Source: Rugosimonospora sp036494675 (GTDB taxonomy: Bacteria > Actinomycetota > Actinomycetes > Mycobacteriales > Micromonosporaceae). From it: a stretch of DNA of 19,897 nt. Under the pieces are notes generated by a model, which ran no database searches, was not told where the DNA came from, and saw only the letters and a list, made by a program, of their open reading frames with translations. Numbering within the stretch: position 1 is the stretch's first letter; each line of letters starts with the position of its first letter. The stretch is taken from positions 1 to 19,897 of the forward strand of contig DASXOA010000158.1 of assembly GCA_036494675.1 (NCBI GenBank), given 5' to 3'. The position numbers were made by a program, and so were the translations under genes. This document shows positions 1 through 6,987 of the stretch, one piece after another.

Positions 1-939
1 GACCGGCTGAGGCTGATGTTCACCTGCTGCCACCCGGCCCTGGCGCTGGAGTCCCGGGTCGCGCTCACGCTGCGGACCCTGGCGGGCCTCGCCACCGCGG
101 AGATCGCGCGGGCGTTTCTGGTACCGGAGCAGACCATGTCCAAGCGGCTGGTACGGGCCAAACAGAAGATCCGCCATGCCGGCATCCCGTACCGGGTCCC
201 GCCGGCCCACCTGCTGCCGGAGCGCACCGGCGCCGTACTGGCGGTGCTGTACCTGCTGTTCAACGAGGGCTATTCGGCCACGTCCGGGGCCGACCTGATC
301 CGGCAGGGACTGTGCGGCGAGGCCATCCGCCTGGCCCGCCTGCTGGCCGACCTGATGCCCGGTGAGCCCGAGGTCCAGGGCCTGGTCGCGTTGCTGCTAC
401 TGCACCATGCCCGGCGTGCCACCCGGGTCGACGACGCGGGCGACCTGGTCACCCTGGAGCACCAGGACCGTACCCGGTGGGACCGGCGCGAGATCGCCGA
501 CGGCGTCGGCCTGCTGGAGGATGCCCTGCGGTACGGCCGGGCCGGGCCCTATCAGGTCCAGGCGGCCATCGCCGCGTGCCATGCCACCGCGACCACGGCG
601 GCCGACACGGACTGGCCGCAGATCGCCGTGCTCTACGGGCAGTTGGTCCGGCTGGCACCCTTCCCGGTGGTCGAGCTGAACCGGGCGGTGGCGGTGGCCA
701 TGGCCCATGGTCCGGCGGCCGGGCTCACGCTGGTCGAGGGGCTGGAGGCGGCGGGCACCCTGGCCGGGTACCACCTGCTGCCGGCCACTCGCGCGGACCT
801 GCTGCGCCGCCTGGACCGCCCGGCGGAGGCGGCCGCGGCGTACCGGGCGGCGCTGCACCTTGCGACCACCGGCGTCGAGCGCCGCTACCTCGCCCGGCGG
901 CTGGCCGAGGTCGACCGGGCCCGCGGCAACGGCGGCTGA
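1..939 (+). CDS. ECF-family RNA polymerase sigma factor (ECF42-like), 5' truncated by the window edge
   Basis: The reading frame is open from base 1, so only the last 312 residues are present; sigma region 2 lies outside the window. The visible part starts with a FTCCHPAL stretch and a region-4 helix-turn-helix (about residues 20-58 of the visible part, TAEIARAFLVPEQTMSKRLVRAK), which binds the -35 element. It continues into a long alpha-helical C-terminal domain (LYLLFNEGY, then TPR-like helices with ELNRAVAVAMAHGPAAGL and DLLRRLDRPAEAAAAYRAAL). That architecture is known for the ECF42 group, whose genes usually sit next to a DGPF/YCII-domain protein gene; such a gene may lie just upstream, unseen here. 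No anti-sigma factor gene follows, which fits ECF42, where the C-terminal extension is thought to control activity. Family call is strong; target genes are unknown. Confidence 0.9.
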   Translation, partial: DRLRLMFTCCHPALALESRVALTLRTLAGLATAEIARAFLVPEQTMSKRLVRAKQKIRHAGIPYRVPPAHLLPERTGAVLAVLYLLFNEGYSATSGADLIRQGLCGEAIRLARLLADLMPGEPEVQGLVALLLLHHARRATRVDDAGDLVTLEHQDRTRWDRREIADGVGLLEDALRYGRAGPYQVQAAIAACHATATTAADTDWPQIAVLYGQLVRLAPFPVVELNRAVAVAMAHGPAAGLTLVEGLEAAGTLAGYHLLPATRADLLRRLDRPAEAAAAYRAALHLATTGVERRYLARRLAEVDRARGNGG

Positions 940-950
940 GATTATCCGGT

Positions 951-972
951 CGGACCTGTCCGTGCGGGTCCG
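951..972 (+). terminator. Weak hairpin after the sigma factor gene
   Basis: CGGACC (951-956) pairs with GGTCCG (967-972) around a 10-base loop, 11 bases after the sigma factor stop codon. There is no T-tract. It may be a weak terminator or simply a chance inverted repeat in GC-rich DNA, and the next gene in the same direction starts only 53 bases later. Confidence 0.25.
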
Positions 973-1024
973 GCCCGTTCGTCGGTGGGTCGGACACATC
1001 CGCCCACCACAGGAGAGGCACATC

Positions 1025-1810
1025 ATGGAAAAGGTCACGTCGGCCGACGGCACCGGCATCGCGTACGACCGCGCCGGCGAGGGACCGGCGATCATCTTTG
1101 TCGTCGGCGCCTTCAACGAACGGTCCACCTGCGCCCCGCTGGCCGAGGCTCTGCGGTCGCGCTTCACCGTCATCACGTACGACCGGCGGGGTCGCGGAGA
1201 CAGCGGGGACACCGCGCCGTACGCGGTCGATCGCGAGATCGATGACCTGGACGCGCTGGTCGCCGCGGCCGGCGGTCCGGCGTCGGTGTTCGGGTACTCC
1301 TCCGGTGCCGTCCTGGCCATGATGGCGGCGGCCCGGGGATCGGCGATCACCCGTCTGGCGCTGTACGAGCCGCCGTTCACCGTCGACGCCAGCCATCCCG
1401 CACCGCCCGCCGACGCCCCGGCCCGGCTCGCCGAGCTGATCGCGGCGGGGCGGCGGGGCGACGCCGTGGCGTACTTCCAGACCGAGCTCATCGGCATGCC
1501 GGCGGAGGTCGTCGCGCAGATCCGGCACGCCCCGATGTGGCCCGCGCTGGAGCGCATCGCGCACACGCTGGTCTACGACGCCACCATCTGCGGCGACGGT
1601 TCGCTGCCGGCCGGGGTGGCGGCGGCCATCGCGGCGCCCACGCTCGTCATCAGCGGTACGGCCAGCTTCCCCGGCATGCAGCGCGCAGCTCAGGCCGCGG
1701 CGGAGGCCATCCCCGGCGCCCGCCACCGCAGCCTGGAGGGGCAGACACACGAGATCGTGGCGGAGGTGACGGCGCCGGTGCTGGCCGAGTTCTTCTCCGG
1801 AACGGACTAG
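1025..1810 (+). CDS. Alpha/beta hydrolase
   Basis: A 261-residue single-domain cytoplasmic hydrolase. The ATG at 1025 is preceded by AGGAGAGG (1011-1018), a good ribosome-binding site six bases away, so the longer upstream reading frame is rejected. Fold landmarks in order: an early strand and oxyanion-type loop (IIFVVGAFN), the YDRRGRGDS turn (residues 52-60), the nucleophile elbow GYSSG with Ser92, and a late His242 in GQTHEI. The usual catalytic acid after strand 6 is not obvious: the segment there is LVISGTASFPG, without Asp or Glu. The enzyme may use an acid from another position. It probably hydrolyses or isomerises a small ester- or amide-like compound, but the substrate cannot be read from the sequence. 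It lies 85 bases after the sigma factor gene and may be cotranscribed with it. Confidence 0.88.
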   Translation: MEKVTSADGTGIAYDRAGEGPAIIFVVGAFNERSTCAPLAEALRSRFTVITYDRRGRGDSGDTAPYAVDREIDDLDALVAAAGGPASVFGYSSGAVLAMMAAARGSAITRLALYEPPFTVDASHPAPPADAPARLAELIAAGRRGDAVAYFQTELIGMPAEVVAQIRHAPMWPALERIAHTLVYDATICGDGSLPAGVAAAIAAPTLVISGTASFPGMQRAAQAAAEAIPGARHRSLEGQTHEIVAEVTAPVLAEFFSGTD

Positions 1811-1864
1811 TGGATGAGGCGGACCGGGCCTCCGTGGCGGGATTTGCCCGAGCGGTACGGCCCG
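1811..1864 (+). mobile_element. Relic of an IS5-family transposase (18 codons)
   Basis: Immediately after the hydrolase stop codon the same frame reads WMRRTGPPWRDLPERYGP. This matches the highly conserved N-terminal motif of IS4/IS5-type transposases (the DUF4096 region, RTGxPWRDLPERYGPW). The similarity stops after GPV, with no DDE domain, and the frame runs on into the next gene. I read it as a short fossil left after decay or deletion of an insertion sequence. No flanking inverted repeats or target duplication were recognised. It has an ATG at 1814 which would otherwise be taken as the start of the following gene. Confidence 0.65.
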
Positions 1865-1894
1865 GTCACCCCACCGGCCGGTAGGGTCGTCCGC

Positions 1895-2839
1895 GTGGAT
1901 CTGGACGACACCGCCGCCCGGCTCGGGGTACCCGTCGAGGACATCGACCGCGTGCACCGGCTCGCCGGCGACCGGCCGTCGGCTCCGCTGCCCGCCAGGG
2001 CCGACGCGCCGGCGATCCTCGACCGGCTCGCGGTGCGGCCGGACGACGCCGCCGAGATCATGGCGGGCTGGCCCGACCCCGGCTCTCCACTGTGGACTCC
2101 GGAGCTGCGCTGGCTGCTCGACCGCTCGATCGCCCTGGTCCGCGCCGATCTCGGGGGCCACGGCTGGCTGTCGCCCGGTCCGGAGCTGCCGCGCGAACGG
2201 GGCCTCGCCTGGCGGCATCTCTACGTGTACGCGTACCTGGCGCTGGCCGACGTCGTCACGGGGTACCACCGCGACCACGGCATCGCCGATGCCGTGTCAT
2301 GGGCGACCCTCGCGGACCTGGGCCGCAACCTCGCGATCGACCGGCGGATGCACCGCGAGGGCTGGCCGGTCATGCAGAGCTGGCTGACGCTGCACGCGCG
2401 CGGCGGCATCTACGAGCTGGGCCGGCTGCAGCATCAGCGCGGCGGCACCGCCATCGCCCTGCACATCCCCGAGTCGGGGCCGATGACGCCGGAGGCGGTC
2501 GCGGCGTCGCTCGACGAGGCCCGCGCGTTCTTCCCGCGCCACTTTCCCGACGAGCGCTACACGGCGTTCTCCTGCGGCTCGTGGCTGCTCGACCCGCAGC
2601 TGCTGGAGTACCTGCCCGGGGACTCCAACATCGTCCGGTTCCAGCGGAGGTTCGAGCTGGAGCCCTACGAGGAGGCGGAGGGGCCGGACGCCGACGTCGA
2701 GGTGCTGCGGTTCGCGTTCCGCACCCTGACCACGCCGCTCGACCAGCTGCCGCGCCGCACCGTGCTCCAGCGCGCGGTCGTCGACCACCTGAAGGCCGGC
2801 CGTCACTGGCACTGGCGCCGCGGTCTCTTCCCGATCTAG
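1895..2839 (+). CDS. Acyltransferase-domain protein (NAT_N / GNAT_C-like), function unknown
   Basis: About 314 residues when started at the GTG at 1895. An in-frame ATG at 1814 exists, but the 27 residues it would add are the transposase relic plus a linker, so the GTG start (VDLDDTAARLGVP) is preferred although its ribosome-binding site is weak. The N-terminal third is helical (DIDRVHRLAGD), and the middle contains the WRHLYVYAYLALADVV segment and then RNLAIDRRMHREGW. The C-terminal part is rich in aromatic and charged residues (AIALHIPESGPMTPEAV, FSCGSWLLDPQLLEYLPGDSNIVRFQRRF). This pattern is typical of actinobacterial proteins annotated as acyltransferase domain-containing (an N-terminal NAT_N domain and a C-terminal GNAT-like domain), from memory of the family. 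The substrate is unknown. It is convergent with the LysR gene, with only 13 bases between the stops. Confidence 0.75.
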   Translation: MDLDDTAARLGVPVEDIDRVHRLAGDRPSAPLPARADAPAILDRLAVRPDDAAEIMAGWPDPGSPLWTPELRWLLDRSIALVRADLGGHGWLSPGPELPRERGLAWRHLYVYAYLALADVVTGYHRDHGIADAVSWATLADLGRNLAIDRRMHREGWPVMQSWLTLHARGGIYELGRLQHQRGGTAIALHIPESGPMTPEAVAASLDEARAFFPRHFPDERYTAFSCGSWLLDPQLLEYLPGDSNIVRFQRRFELEPYEEAEGPDADVEVLRFAFRTLTTPLDQLPRRTVLQRAVVDHLKAGRHWHWRRGLFPI

Positions 2840-2856
2840 CCACATCCCTGGGCTAG
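2836..2856. terminator. Possible bidirectional terminator between convergent genes
   Basis: CTAGCC (2836-2841) and GGCTAG (2851-2856) form a 6-bp stem with a 9-base loop, and the two arms contain the stop codons of both convergent genes. There is no T-tract. The position between two converging transcription units is the main support. Confidence 0.35.
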
Positions 2857-3785
2857 GCCCGGTTCGGCCGATCCTGCCGGTCGTCGGCGGTCGTCGTCGC
2901 GTCCATCACCGGGCGGAACGCCTCCCGGGCGTGGCCGACGAACGCCTTCAGCGCCGGGCCGCCGGACGCCCTCCACATCAGGGTCAGCGCCGCGCGCGAC
3001 GCCACGTCGTCGATGGCGACCGCGGTCAGGTGGTCGTCGTACGCGGCGGCCATGGACTCGCTGAGGATGGCGACGCCGAGTCCGCGGATGGCGAGGTCCG
3101 CGATGGCCGGGGGCGCGCTGGCCTGCAGCGCGAGGTCGGGCTGGACGCCGCTGTCCGCGCAGGCCTGGTCGAAGACGGCCCGGATCCCGGTGCCCGTGGG
3201 CAGGCAGACCAAGGGGTACTTGCCGATCTCGGCCAGCGCCGCCCGATCGCGCCCTGCCAGCGGATGTCCGGCCGGTACGGCGGCGACGAGCCGCTCGCTG
3301 ACGATCGGCAGCATCTCCACCCCCGCCGGCGGCGCTCCGGCCGACCCGACGAGGGCCAGATCGGTGGCGCCGACCCGTACGCCCTCCATGAGCCGGTCCG
3401 AGTTGTCCTCGAACAGGGTGATCTCGACGCCGGGGTGGGCGAGATGGAACGCGGCGAGGGCGTCGAACAACGCCGTGATGGTGCAGCCGGTGACCATGCC
3501 GACCACGAGCCGGCCGCGCACCAGACCGTTGACCTCGTCCACCGCCTCGCGCATGGCGGCCACGGACGCGAGCGCGGCGCGGGCATGTTCCAGCGCGGCG
3601 GCCCCGGCGGCGGTCACCGTGGCCGTTCGGCCCGAGCGGTCGAGCAGAGTGACGTCGAGTTCGTGTTCGAGCTGGCGGATCTGGGCACTGACCCCGGACT
3701 GGCTGATGTGCACCCGCGCCGCCGCGCGGGTGAAGTTGGCCTCCTCGGCCACCGCGACGAAGTACTCCAGCTGTCTCAGTTCCAT
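2853..3785 (-). CDS. LysR-family transcriptional regulator
   Basis: A 310-residue regulator starting MELRQLEYFVAVAEEANFTRAAARVHISQSGVSAQIRQLE when written in two pieces: the winged helix-turn-helix occupies about residues 1-60, and the ligand-binding domain follows from about residue 88 (GRLVVGMVTG) to the end. The ATG at 3785 is the canonical LysR start; a GTG two codons upstream (3791) is the alternative. No Shine-Dalgarno sequence precedes either, but a good -10-like hexamer TAGAAT (complement of 3794-3799) sits about 9 bases before the ATG, so the mRNA may be leaderless. It is divergent from the NTF2-like gene at 3888 and probably controls that gene and itself through the inverted repeats between them. 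The inducer cannot be predicted. Confidence 0.95.
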   Translation of the reverse strand: MELRQLEYFVAVAEEANFTRAAARVHISQSGVSAQIRQLEHELDVTLLDRSGRTATVTAAGAAALEHARAALASVAAMREAVDEVNGLVRGRLVVGMVTGCTITALFDALAAFHLAHPGVEITLFEDNSDRLMEGVRVGATDLALVGSAGAPPAGVEMLPIVSERLVAAVPAGHPLAGRDRAALAEIGKYPLVCLPTGTGIRAVFDQACADSGVQPDLALQASAPPAIADLAIRGLGVAILSESMAAAYDDHLTAVAIDDVASRAALTLMWRASGGPALKAFVGHAREAFRPVMDATTTADDRQDRPNRA

Positions 3786-3794
3786 ATCCACAGA

Positions 3795-3830
3795 TTCTAG
3801 TTACGAGTAGAACCATTTGTTGGACTTCTA
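3795..3830. promoter_or_regulatory. Probable LysR operator: three TTCTA/TAGAA half-sites
   Basis: In the divergent gap, TTCTA (3795-3799) and TAGAA (3808-3812) form an 18-bp inverted repeat, TTCTAGTTACGAGTAGAA. A third half-site TTCTA lies at 3826-3830, 31 bases (about three helical turns) from the first on the same face. The -10-like TAGAAT for the LysR gene is inside the left arm, which would give autorepression. Spaced recognition and activation sites of this kind are usual for LysR regulators. Binding itself is inferred. Confidence 0.55.
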
Positions 3831-3887
3831 GCGCCGCCGGGCTGAGGGTGGATGTGTCGACCGTGACGCCGCAAGAAAGGATCCGAG

Positions 3888-4253
3888 ATGCCGGAGTACG
3901 AGAAGGCCCGCAGGCCCGAGGACCTCACCCGCCTGTTCGTGGAGCGCGCCAACGACGGCGACGCGGCCGGGATCGCGGCGCTCTACGAGGAGAACGCGGT
4001 CATGGCCTACCCGCCGGGCGGCCAGACGGTCGGCCGCGACGCGATCCGGGTCCTGTGGGAGCAGGTCCTCGCGAACGCGCCGCACTTCGAGCAGGAGTCG
4101 CCACTGCCGACGCTGGTCAGCGGTGACATCGCGCTGACCGCCACCGCGCCGAAGGACGGCGCGGGCGCCCGCGCCCAGGTGATCCGGCGGCAGCCCGACC
4201 GCAGCTGGCTGCGACTGCTCGACCAGCCCGAGTTCACCCCGCCGGTCGCCTGA
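3888..4253 (+). CDS. NTF2-like / SnoaL-like protein
   Basis: A 121-residue protein with an NTF2-like cone-fold pattern: an N-terminal helix pair (LTRLFVERANDGDAAGIAALYEENAVMAYPPGG, given here only to mark the family, residues about 14-46), then GRDAIRVLWEQVL, followed by beta strands ending in QVIRRQPDRSWLRLLDQPEF. This resembles ketosteroid-isomerase-like proteins that often act on small hydrophobic molecules or have no known enzymatic role. Start ATG 3888 has AAGAAAGG (3873-3880) seven bases upstream. It is divergent from the LysR gene and is the likely target of that regulator. The exporter gene follows 113 bases downstream in the same direction and may be cotranscribed. Substrate unknown. 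Confidence 0.85.
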   Translation: MPEYEKARRPEDLTRLFVERANDGDAAGIAALYEENAVMAYPPGGQTVGRDAIRVLWEQVLANAPHFEQESPLPTLVSGDIALTATAPKDGAGARAQVIRRQPDRSWLRLLDQPEFTPPVA

Positions 4254-4333
4254 GCTGCCTGTCTGGCTGCCGGCCGGCTGAGCGGGCCGGCCCTGAGCTG
4301 CCTGTCCGGCCGCTGGCCGGCTCAGCGGGCCGG
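4251..4333 (+). repeat. Imperfect 40-bp tandem repeat after the NTF2-like gene
   Basis: Two copies, 4251-4290 and 4294-4333, begin TGAGCTGCCTGTC and TGAGCTGCCTGTC and end GCGGGCCGG; I count 36 of 40 identical bases. The first copy starts with the stop codon of the NTF2-like gene. Each copy can fold: CCGGCC (4270-4275) with GGCCGG (4285-4290), and CCGGCC (4306-4311) with GGCCGG (4315-4320). It looks like a duplicated terminator-type hairpin, without T-tracts. Confidence 0.8.
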
Positions 4334-4366
4334 GTCGAGCCCGTAGCGGAGATCGAGGAGACGACG

Positions 4367-5989
4367 ATGCGTCGATGGCTTCCGCTGCTCGCGATCTGCC
4401 TGGGCACCTTCATGCTGCTGATCGACGTCACGATCGTGAACGTCGCGCTGCCCGACATGGTCGGTGACCTGCACGCGTCCTTCGGGTCGCTGCAGTGGGT
4501 CGTCGACGCGTACGCGCTGGCACTGGCCGCGCTGGTGCTCGGTACCGGGTCGGTCGCCGACCGGGTCGGGCACCGCCGCGCCTACCTCGCCGGCCTCGCG
4601 GTGTTCGCCGTGTCCTCCTTCGCGTGCGGTGTCGCACCCGACCCGGCGGCGCTCATCGCGGCCCGCAGCGTGCAGGGCGTCGGCGCGGCGGCGATGTTCG
4701 CGACGACGTTCGCGCTGCTCAACAGCTCCTACACCGGACGGGACCGGGGCACCGCGTACGGCCTGTGGGGAGCGGTGTCGGGAGCCTCGGCCGCCGTCGG
4801 TCCGATCGTCGGCGGCCTGCTCACCCAGGGCGTGTCGTGGCGCTGGATCTTCTTCGTCAACCTGCCGGTGAGCGTCGTCGCGATCGCGTTGAGCCTGTTC
4901 GTCTTCGGTGGTGCGGCCGAGCCGGGCCGCGAGCCGGCCGGGGCCGGTTCGGGTGTCGGGAAGCCGGGCCGCGAGCCGGCCGGCGGGGCGGGCGTTCGGG
5001 GCGGGGTGGACGTTCCCGGCATGGTGGCGTTCACGGCCGGGGCCGGGTGCGCGACGTACGCGCTCATCCGGGCGAACGAGGACGGCTGGTCGAACGCGTT
5101 CACCTGGACGATGCTCGCCCTGGCCGCGGTGTTCCTCGCCGCCTTCGTCGCGGCCGAGTCGCGGTCGCGGCACGCCCTGCTGGACCTCGCGCTGCTGCGC
5201 AACCGGTCGTTCGTCGGCGTCCTCGTCGCCGGGCTGCTGATGACGTTCGCCGCCTTCGCCGCGTTCACCTACACCTCGATCTGGCTGCAGTCGGTGCTCG
5301 GCCTCGGTCCGATCGAGGCCGGACTGACCGGCCTGCCGATGTCGGTGATGGCGTTCGTCGTGTCCGCGTCGGCCGGTCGCCTCCTGCACGGTGCGCGGCC
5401 GGACCTGGTCATCGGCGGCGGGCTGCTGTGCGTCGGCGTCGGCGACGTGCTCGTGGCGGTGTTCGTCCACGGGGCGGCGAGCTGGCCGGCGCTCATGCCG
5501 GGCTTCGCGGTCATCGGCATCGGCGTCGGGCTCGTCACGCCCGTCCTCGGCTCGGTCTCGATGTCCCTCGTCCCCTCGGAGCGGGGAGGCATGGCCGCCG
5601 GTGCGGTCAACACGACGCGGCAGCTCGGCTTCGCGTTCGGCATCGCGGCGCTGGGCAGTGCGTTCGCCGTTCGTGCCCGCGACACCCTGTCCGGGCGCGG
5701 CGTCACCGGTGCGGCGCGGGTGGCCCGCGCGGTCGCCGGCGGTCAGGCGCCGTCGCTGGCCGGTACGGTCCCGGCCGGTGCCCGCGATGCGCTCGACGAG
5801 GCCGTGCACGCGGCGGCGGTGGCCGGCGTCCGGGGTACGTTCGCCGTGGCCGGCGCGGTCGGCGCGGTCGCCGGCGTGCTCGTGCTGGACCTGATGCGCC
5901 CCGACCGGGCGGCCGTCCGGCCCGGTACCCGGCACGGCGAGCCCGCCGGCGGACGGCCCGGCACGGTGTCGTCGGCCGCGGGCCGTTAG
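4367..5989 (+). CDS. MFS drug exporter, DHA2 (EmrB/QacA-like, 14-TM) family
   Basis: A 540-residue membrane protein with the marks of proton-driven multidrug efflux: motif D1 IDVTIVNVALP (residues 19-29), motif A GSVADRVGHRR (61-71), motif C GAVSGASAAVGPIVGG (135-150), then SWRWIFFVNLPV (157-168). Hydrophobic segments through to about residue 500 are consistent with 14 membrane helices. The loop after the sixth helix is lengthened by a Gly/Pro-rich segment with the heptad PGREPAG twice (186-192 and 200-206). The C-terminal tail of about 35 residues is hydrophilic. ATG 4367 follows GAGGAG (4355-4360). The gene lies downstream of the LysR-linked NTF2-like gene, so exporter expression may be tied to that regulator; the exported compound is unknown. 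Confidence 0.95.
   Translation: MRRWLPLLAICLGTFMLLIDVTIVNVALPDMVGDLHASFGSLQWVVDAYALALAALVLGTGSVADRVGHRRAYLAGLAVFAVSSFACGVAPDPAALIAARSVQGVGAAAMFATTFALLNSSYTGRDRGTAYGLWGAVSGASAAVGPIVGGLLTQGVSWRWIFFVNLPVSVVAIALSLFVFGGAAEPGREPAGAGSGVGKPGREPAGGAGVRGGVDVPGMVAFTAGAGCATYALIRANEDGWSNAFTWTMLALAAVFLAAFVAAESRSRHALLDLALLRNRSFVGVLVAGLLMTFAAFAAFTYTSIWLQSVLGLGPIEAGLTGLPMSVMAFVVSASAGRLLHGARPDLVIGGGLLCVGVGDVLVAVFVHGAASWPALMPGFAVIGIGVGLVTPVLGSVSMSLVPSERGGMAAGAVNTTRQLGFAFGIAALGSAFAVRARDTLSGRGVTGAARVARAVAGGQAPSLAGTVPAGARDALDEAVHAAAVAGVRGTFAVAGAVGAVAGVLVLDLMRPDRAAVRPGTRHGEPAGGRPGTVSSAAGR
4920..4983 (+). repeat. In-frame 22-bp direct repeat in the exporter loop
   Basis: A 22-base unit starting AGCCGGGCCGCGAGCCGG occurs at 4920-4941 and again at 4962-4983, exactly 42 bases (14 codons) apart. 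It encodes PGREPAG twice in a linker of the exporter. In-frame spacing suggests duplication by slippage in a tolerant loop. Confidence 0.85.
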
Positions 5990-6019
5990 CCCGTTAGCCG
6001 GTAGCCACGGGCGGTAGCC

Positions 6020-6040
6020 GGTGGCCGCCGGCCGGCCACC
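6020..6040 (+). terminator. GC-rich hairpin after the exporter gene
   Basis: GGTGGCCG (6020-6027) and CGGCCACC (6033-6040) make a perfect 8-bp stem with a 5-base loop, 31 bases after the exporter stop codon. No T-tract follows, which is common for actinobacterial terminators. The rest of 5990-6180 holds no convincing gene; it contains short CGTTAGCC/GGTAGCC repeats and the ribosome-binding site of the next gene. Confidence 0.5.
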
Positions 6041-6180
6041 CGGGTCCGGTACGGTGCCTGCGTGCCGGACGGTGCTTGGGGCGGACGGCGCTGGGGGGCG
6101 GCGATGGACGGCAGCCAGAGCGAGCACGGTGAACCCGATCGACCACCCGGTGCTCGGGCGGAGAACGTGGAGGGCGCGCG

Positions 6181-6945
6181 GTGAGCGACACCCGCCGCGG
6201 GTACGACCGGGTGGCCGAGCGGTACGCCGTTGAGATCGGCGACGAGCTTCGCGGCAAGCCGCTGGACCGGGCACTGCTCGACGCCCTGGCCGAACTGGCC
6301 GCCGGCGCCGCGACACCGTCGAGCGCGACGGCTCCATCGAGCGCAACGGCCCCGTCGGGCGTGGCGGCCCCGTCTGACGTGGCGGCCCCGTCGAGCGCGG
6401 CGGCACCGTCAGGGGCGGCGATGACCGGGGCCCCGGTGCTGCTGGACGTGGGCTGCGGCCCGGGCCACGCGACCGCGCACCTCGCCGGCCGGCACTGCGC
6501 CGCCTTCGGGTTGGACCTGTCGCCGGCGATGTGTGCCGTCGCGCACCGGCGCACGGCGCTGCTGTTCGGCGCGGCGGACATGACGGCACTGCCGATCCGG
6601 TCGGGGTCCGTGGCGGGTCTCGCCTGCCTGTACGCCGTCATTCACCTGGACGCCGGACAGCGTGCGGCCGCGTACCGCGAGTTCGCCCGGGTGCTGCGCC
6701 CCGGCGGGTACGCCCTGGTGGCGTTCCACACCAGCGACGCCGAGGTCCCCGCGGGCGGAGCCAGGACGCTGACCGACTGGTGGGGCCACGAGGTGCGGCT
6801 CGACTTCCGGTTCCTCGAACCGGCCGCGGAGGCCGAAGCCCTGGTACGGGCCGGGTTCGAGCTCGCCGCACGGCTCGACCGCGGGCCGTACCCCGGCGTG
6901 GAGCACTCGAGCGAGCGGACCTACCTGCTCGCGCGCAGGCACTGA
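6181..6945 (+). CDS. Class I SAM-dependent methyltransferase with a repeat insertion
   Basis: A 254-residue protein. The GTG at 6181 has GGAGGG (6169-6174) six bases upstream. An N-terminal GYDRVAERYA helix is followed at residues 45-80 by a low-complexity Ala/Pro/Ser segment made of six 6-residue repeats, then motif I VLLDVGCGPGHAT (86-98) that binds SAM, the acidic motif II region (GLDLS), and VLRPGGYALVAFHT (about 171-184) as post motif III. The rest of the C-terminal half fits ubiE/MenG-type small-molecule methyltransferases. The repeat segment lies between the first helix and motif I, at the edge of the fold, so the enzyme is probably still active. Substrate unknown. The next gene starts 42 bases on. 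Confidence 0.9.
   Translation: MSDTRRGYDRVAERYAVEIGDELRGKPLDRALLDALAELAAGAATPSSATAPSSATAPSGVAAPSDVAAPSSAAAPSGAAMTGAPVLLDVGCGPGHATAHLAGRHCAAFGLDLSPAMCAVAHRRTALLFGAADMTALPIRSGSVAGLACLYAVIHLDAGQRAAAYREFARVLRPGGYALVAFHTSDAEVPAGGARTLTDWWGHEVRLDFRFLEPAAEAEALVRAGFELAARLDRGPYPGVEHSSERTYLLARRH
6313..6420 (+). repeat. Minisatellite: six 18-bp units inside the methyltransferase gene
   Basis: Six contiguous, degenerate 18-bp units (6313, 6331, 6349, 6367, 6385, 6403), each of the type GCCCCGTCGAGCGCGGCG, encode [AT]-P-S-x-x-[AT/A] repeats. Unit length is a multiple of three, so gain or loss of units keeps the frame. Confidence 0.9.
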
Positions 6946-6987
6946 ATCCCGCGTGCCGCCGGTGCTTCGTCGTGACATCATCGCGCG

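Noticed and set aside
397..1566. Long minus-strand open frame opposite the sigma factor and hydrolase
   Set aside because: It is a GC-rich shadow frame: low-complexity Arg/Gly/Ala composition, and it crosses two well-supported genes and an intergenic gap.
1814..1894. N-terminal extension of the acyltransferase-like gene from the ATG at 1814
   Set aside because: The extra residues are the IS5-type transposase motif plus a linker, not part of the protein family.
6021..6233. Short plus-strand frame between exporter and methyltransferase
   Set aside because: No ribosome-binding site, Arg/Gly-rich, overlaps the hairpin and the methyltransferase start.
4322..6589. Very long minus-strand open frame under the exporter
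   Set aside because: Arg/Pro/Gly-rich translation without family motifs, entirely opposite a clear exporter gene; typical of GC-rich DNA.
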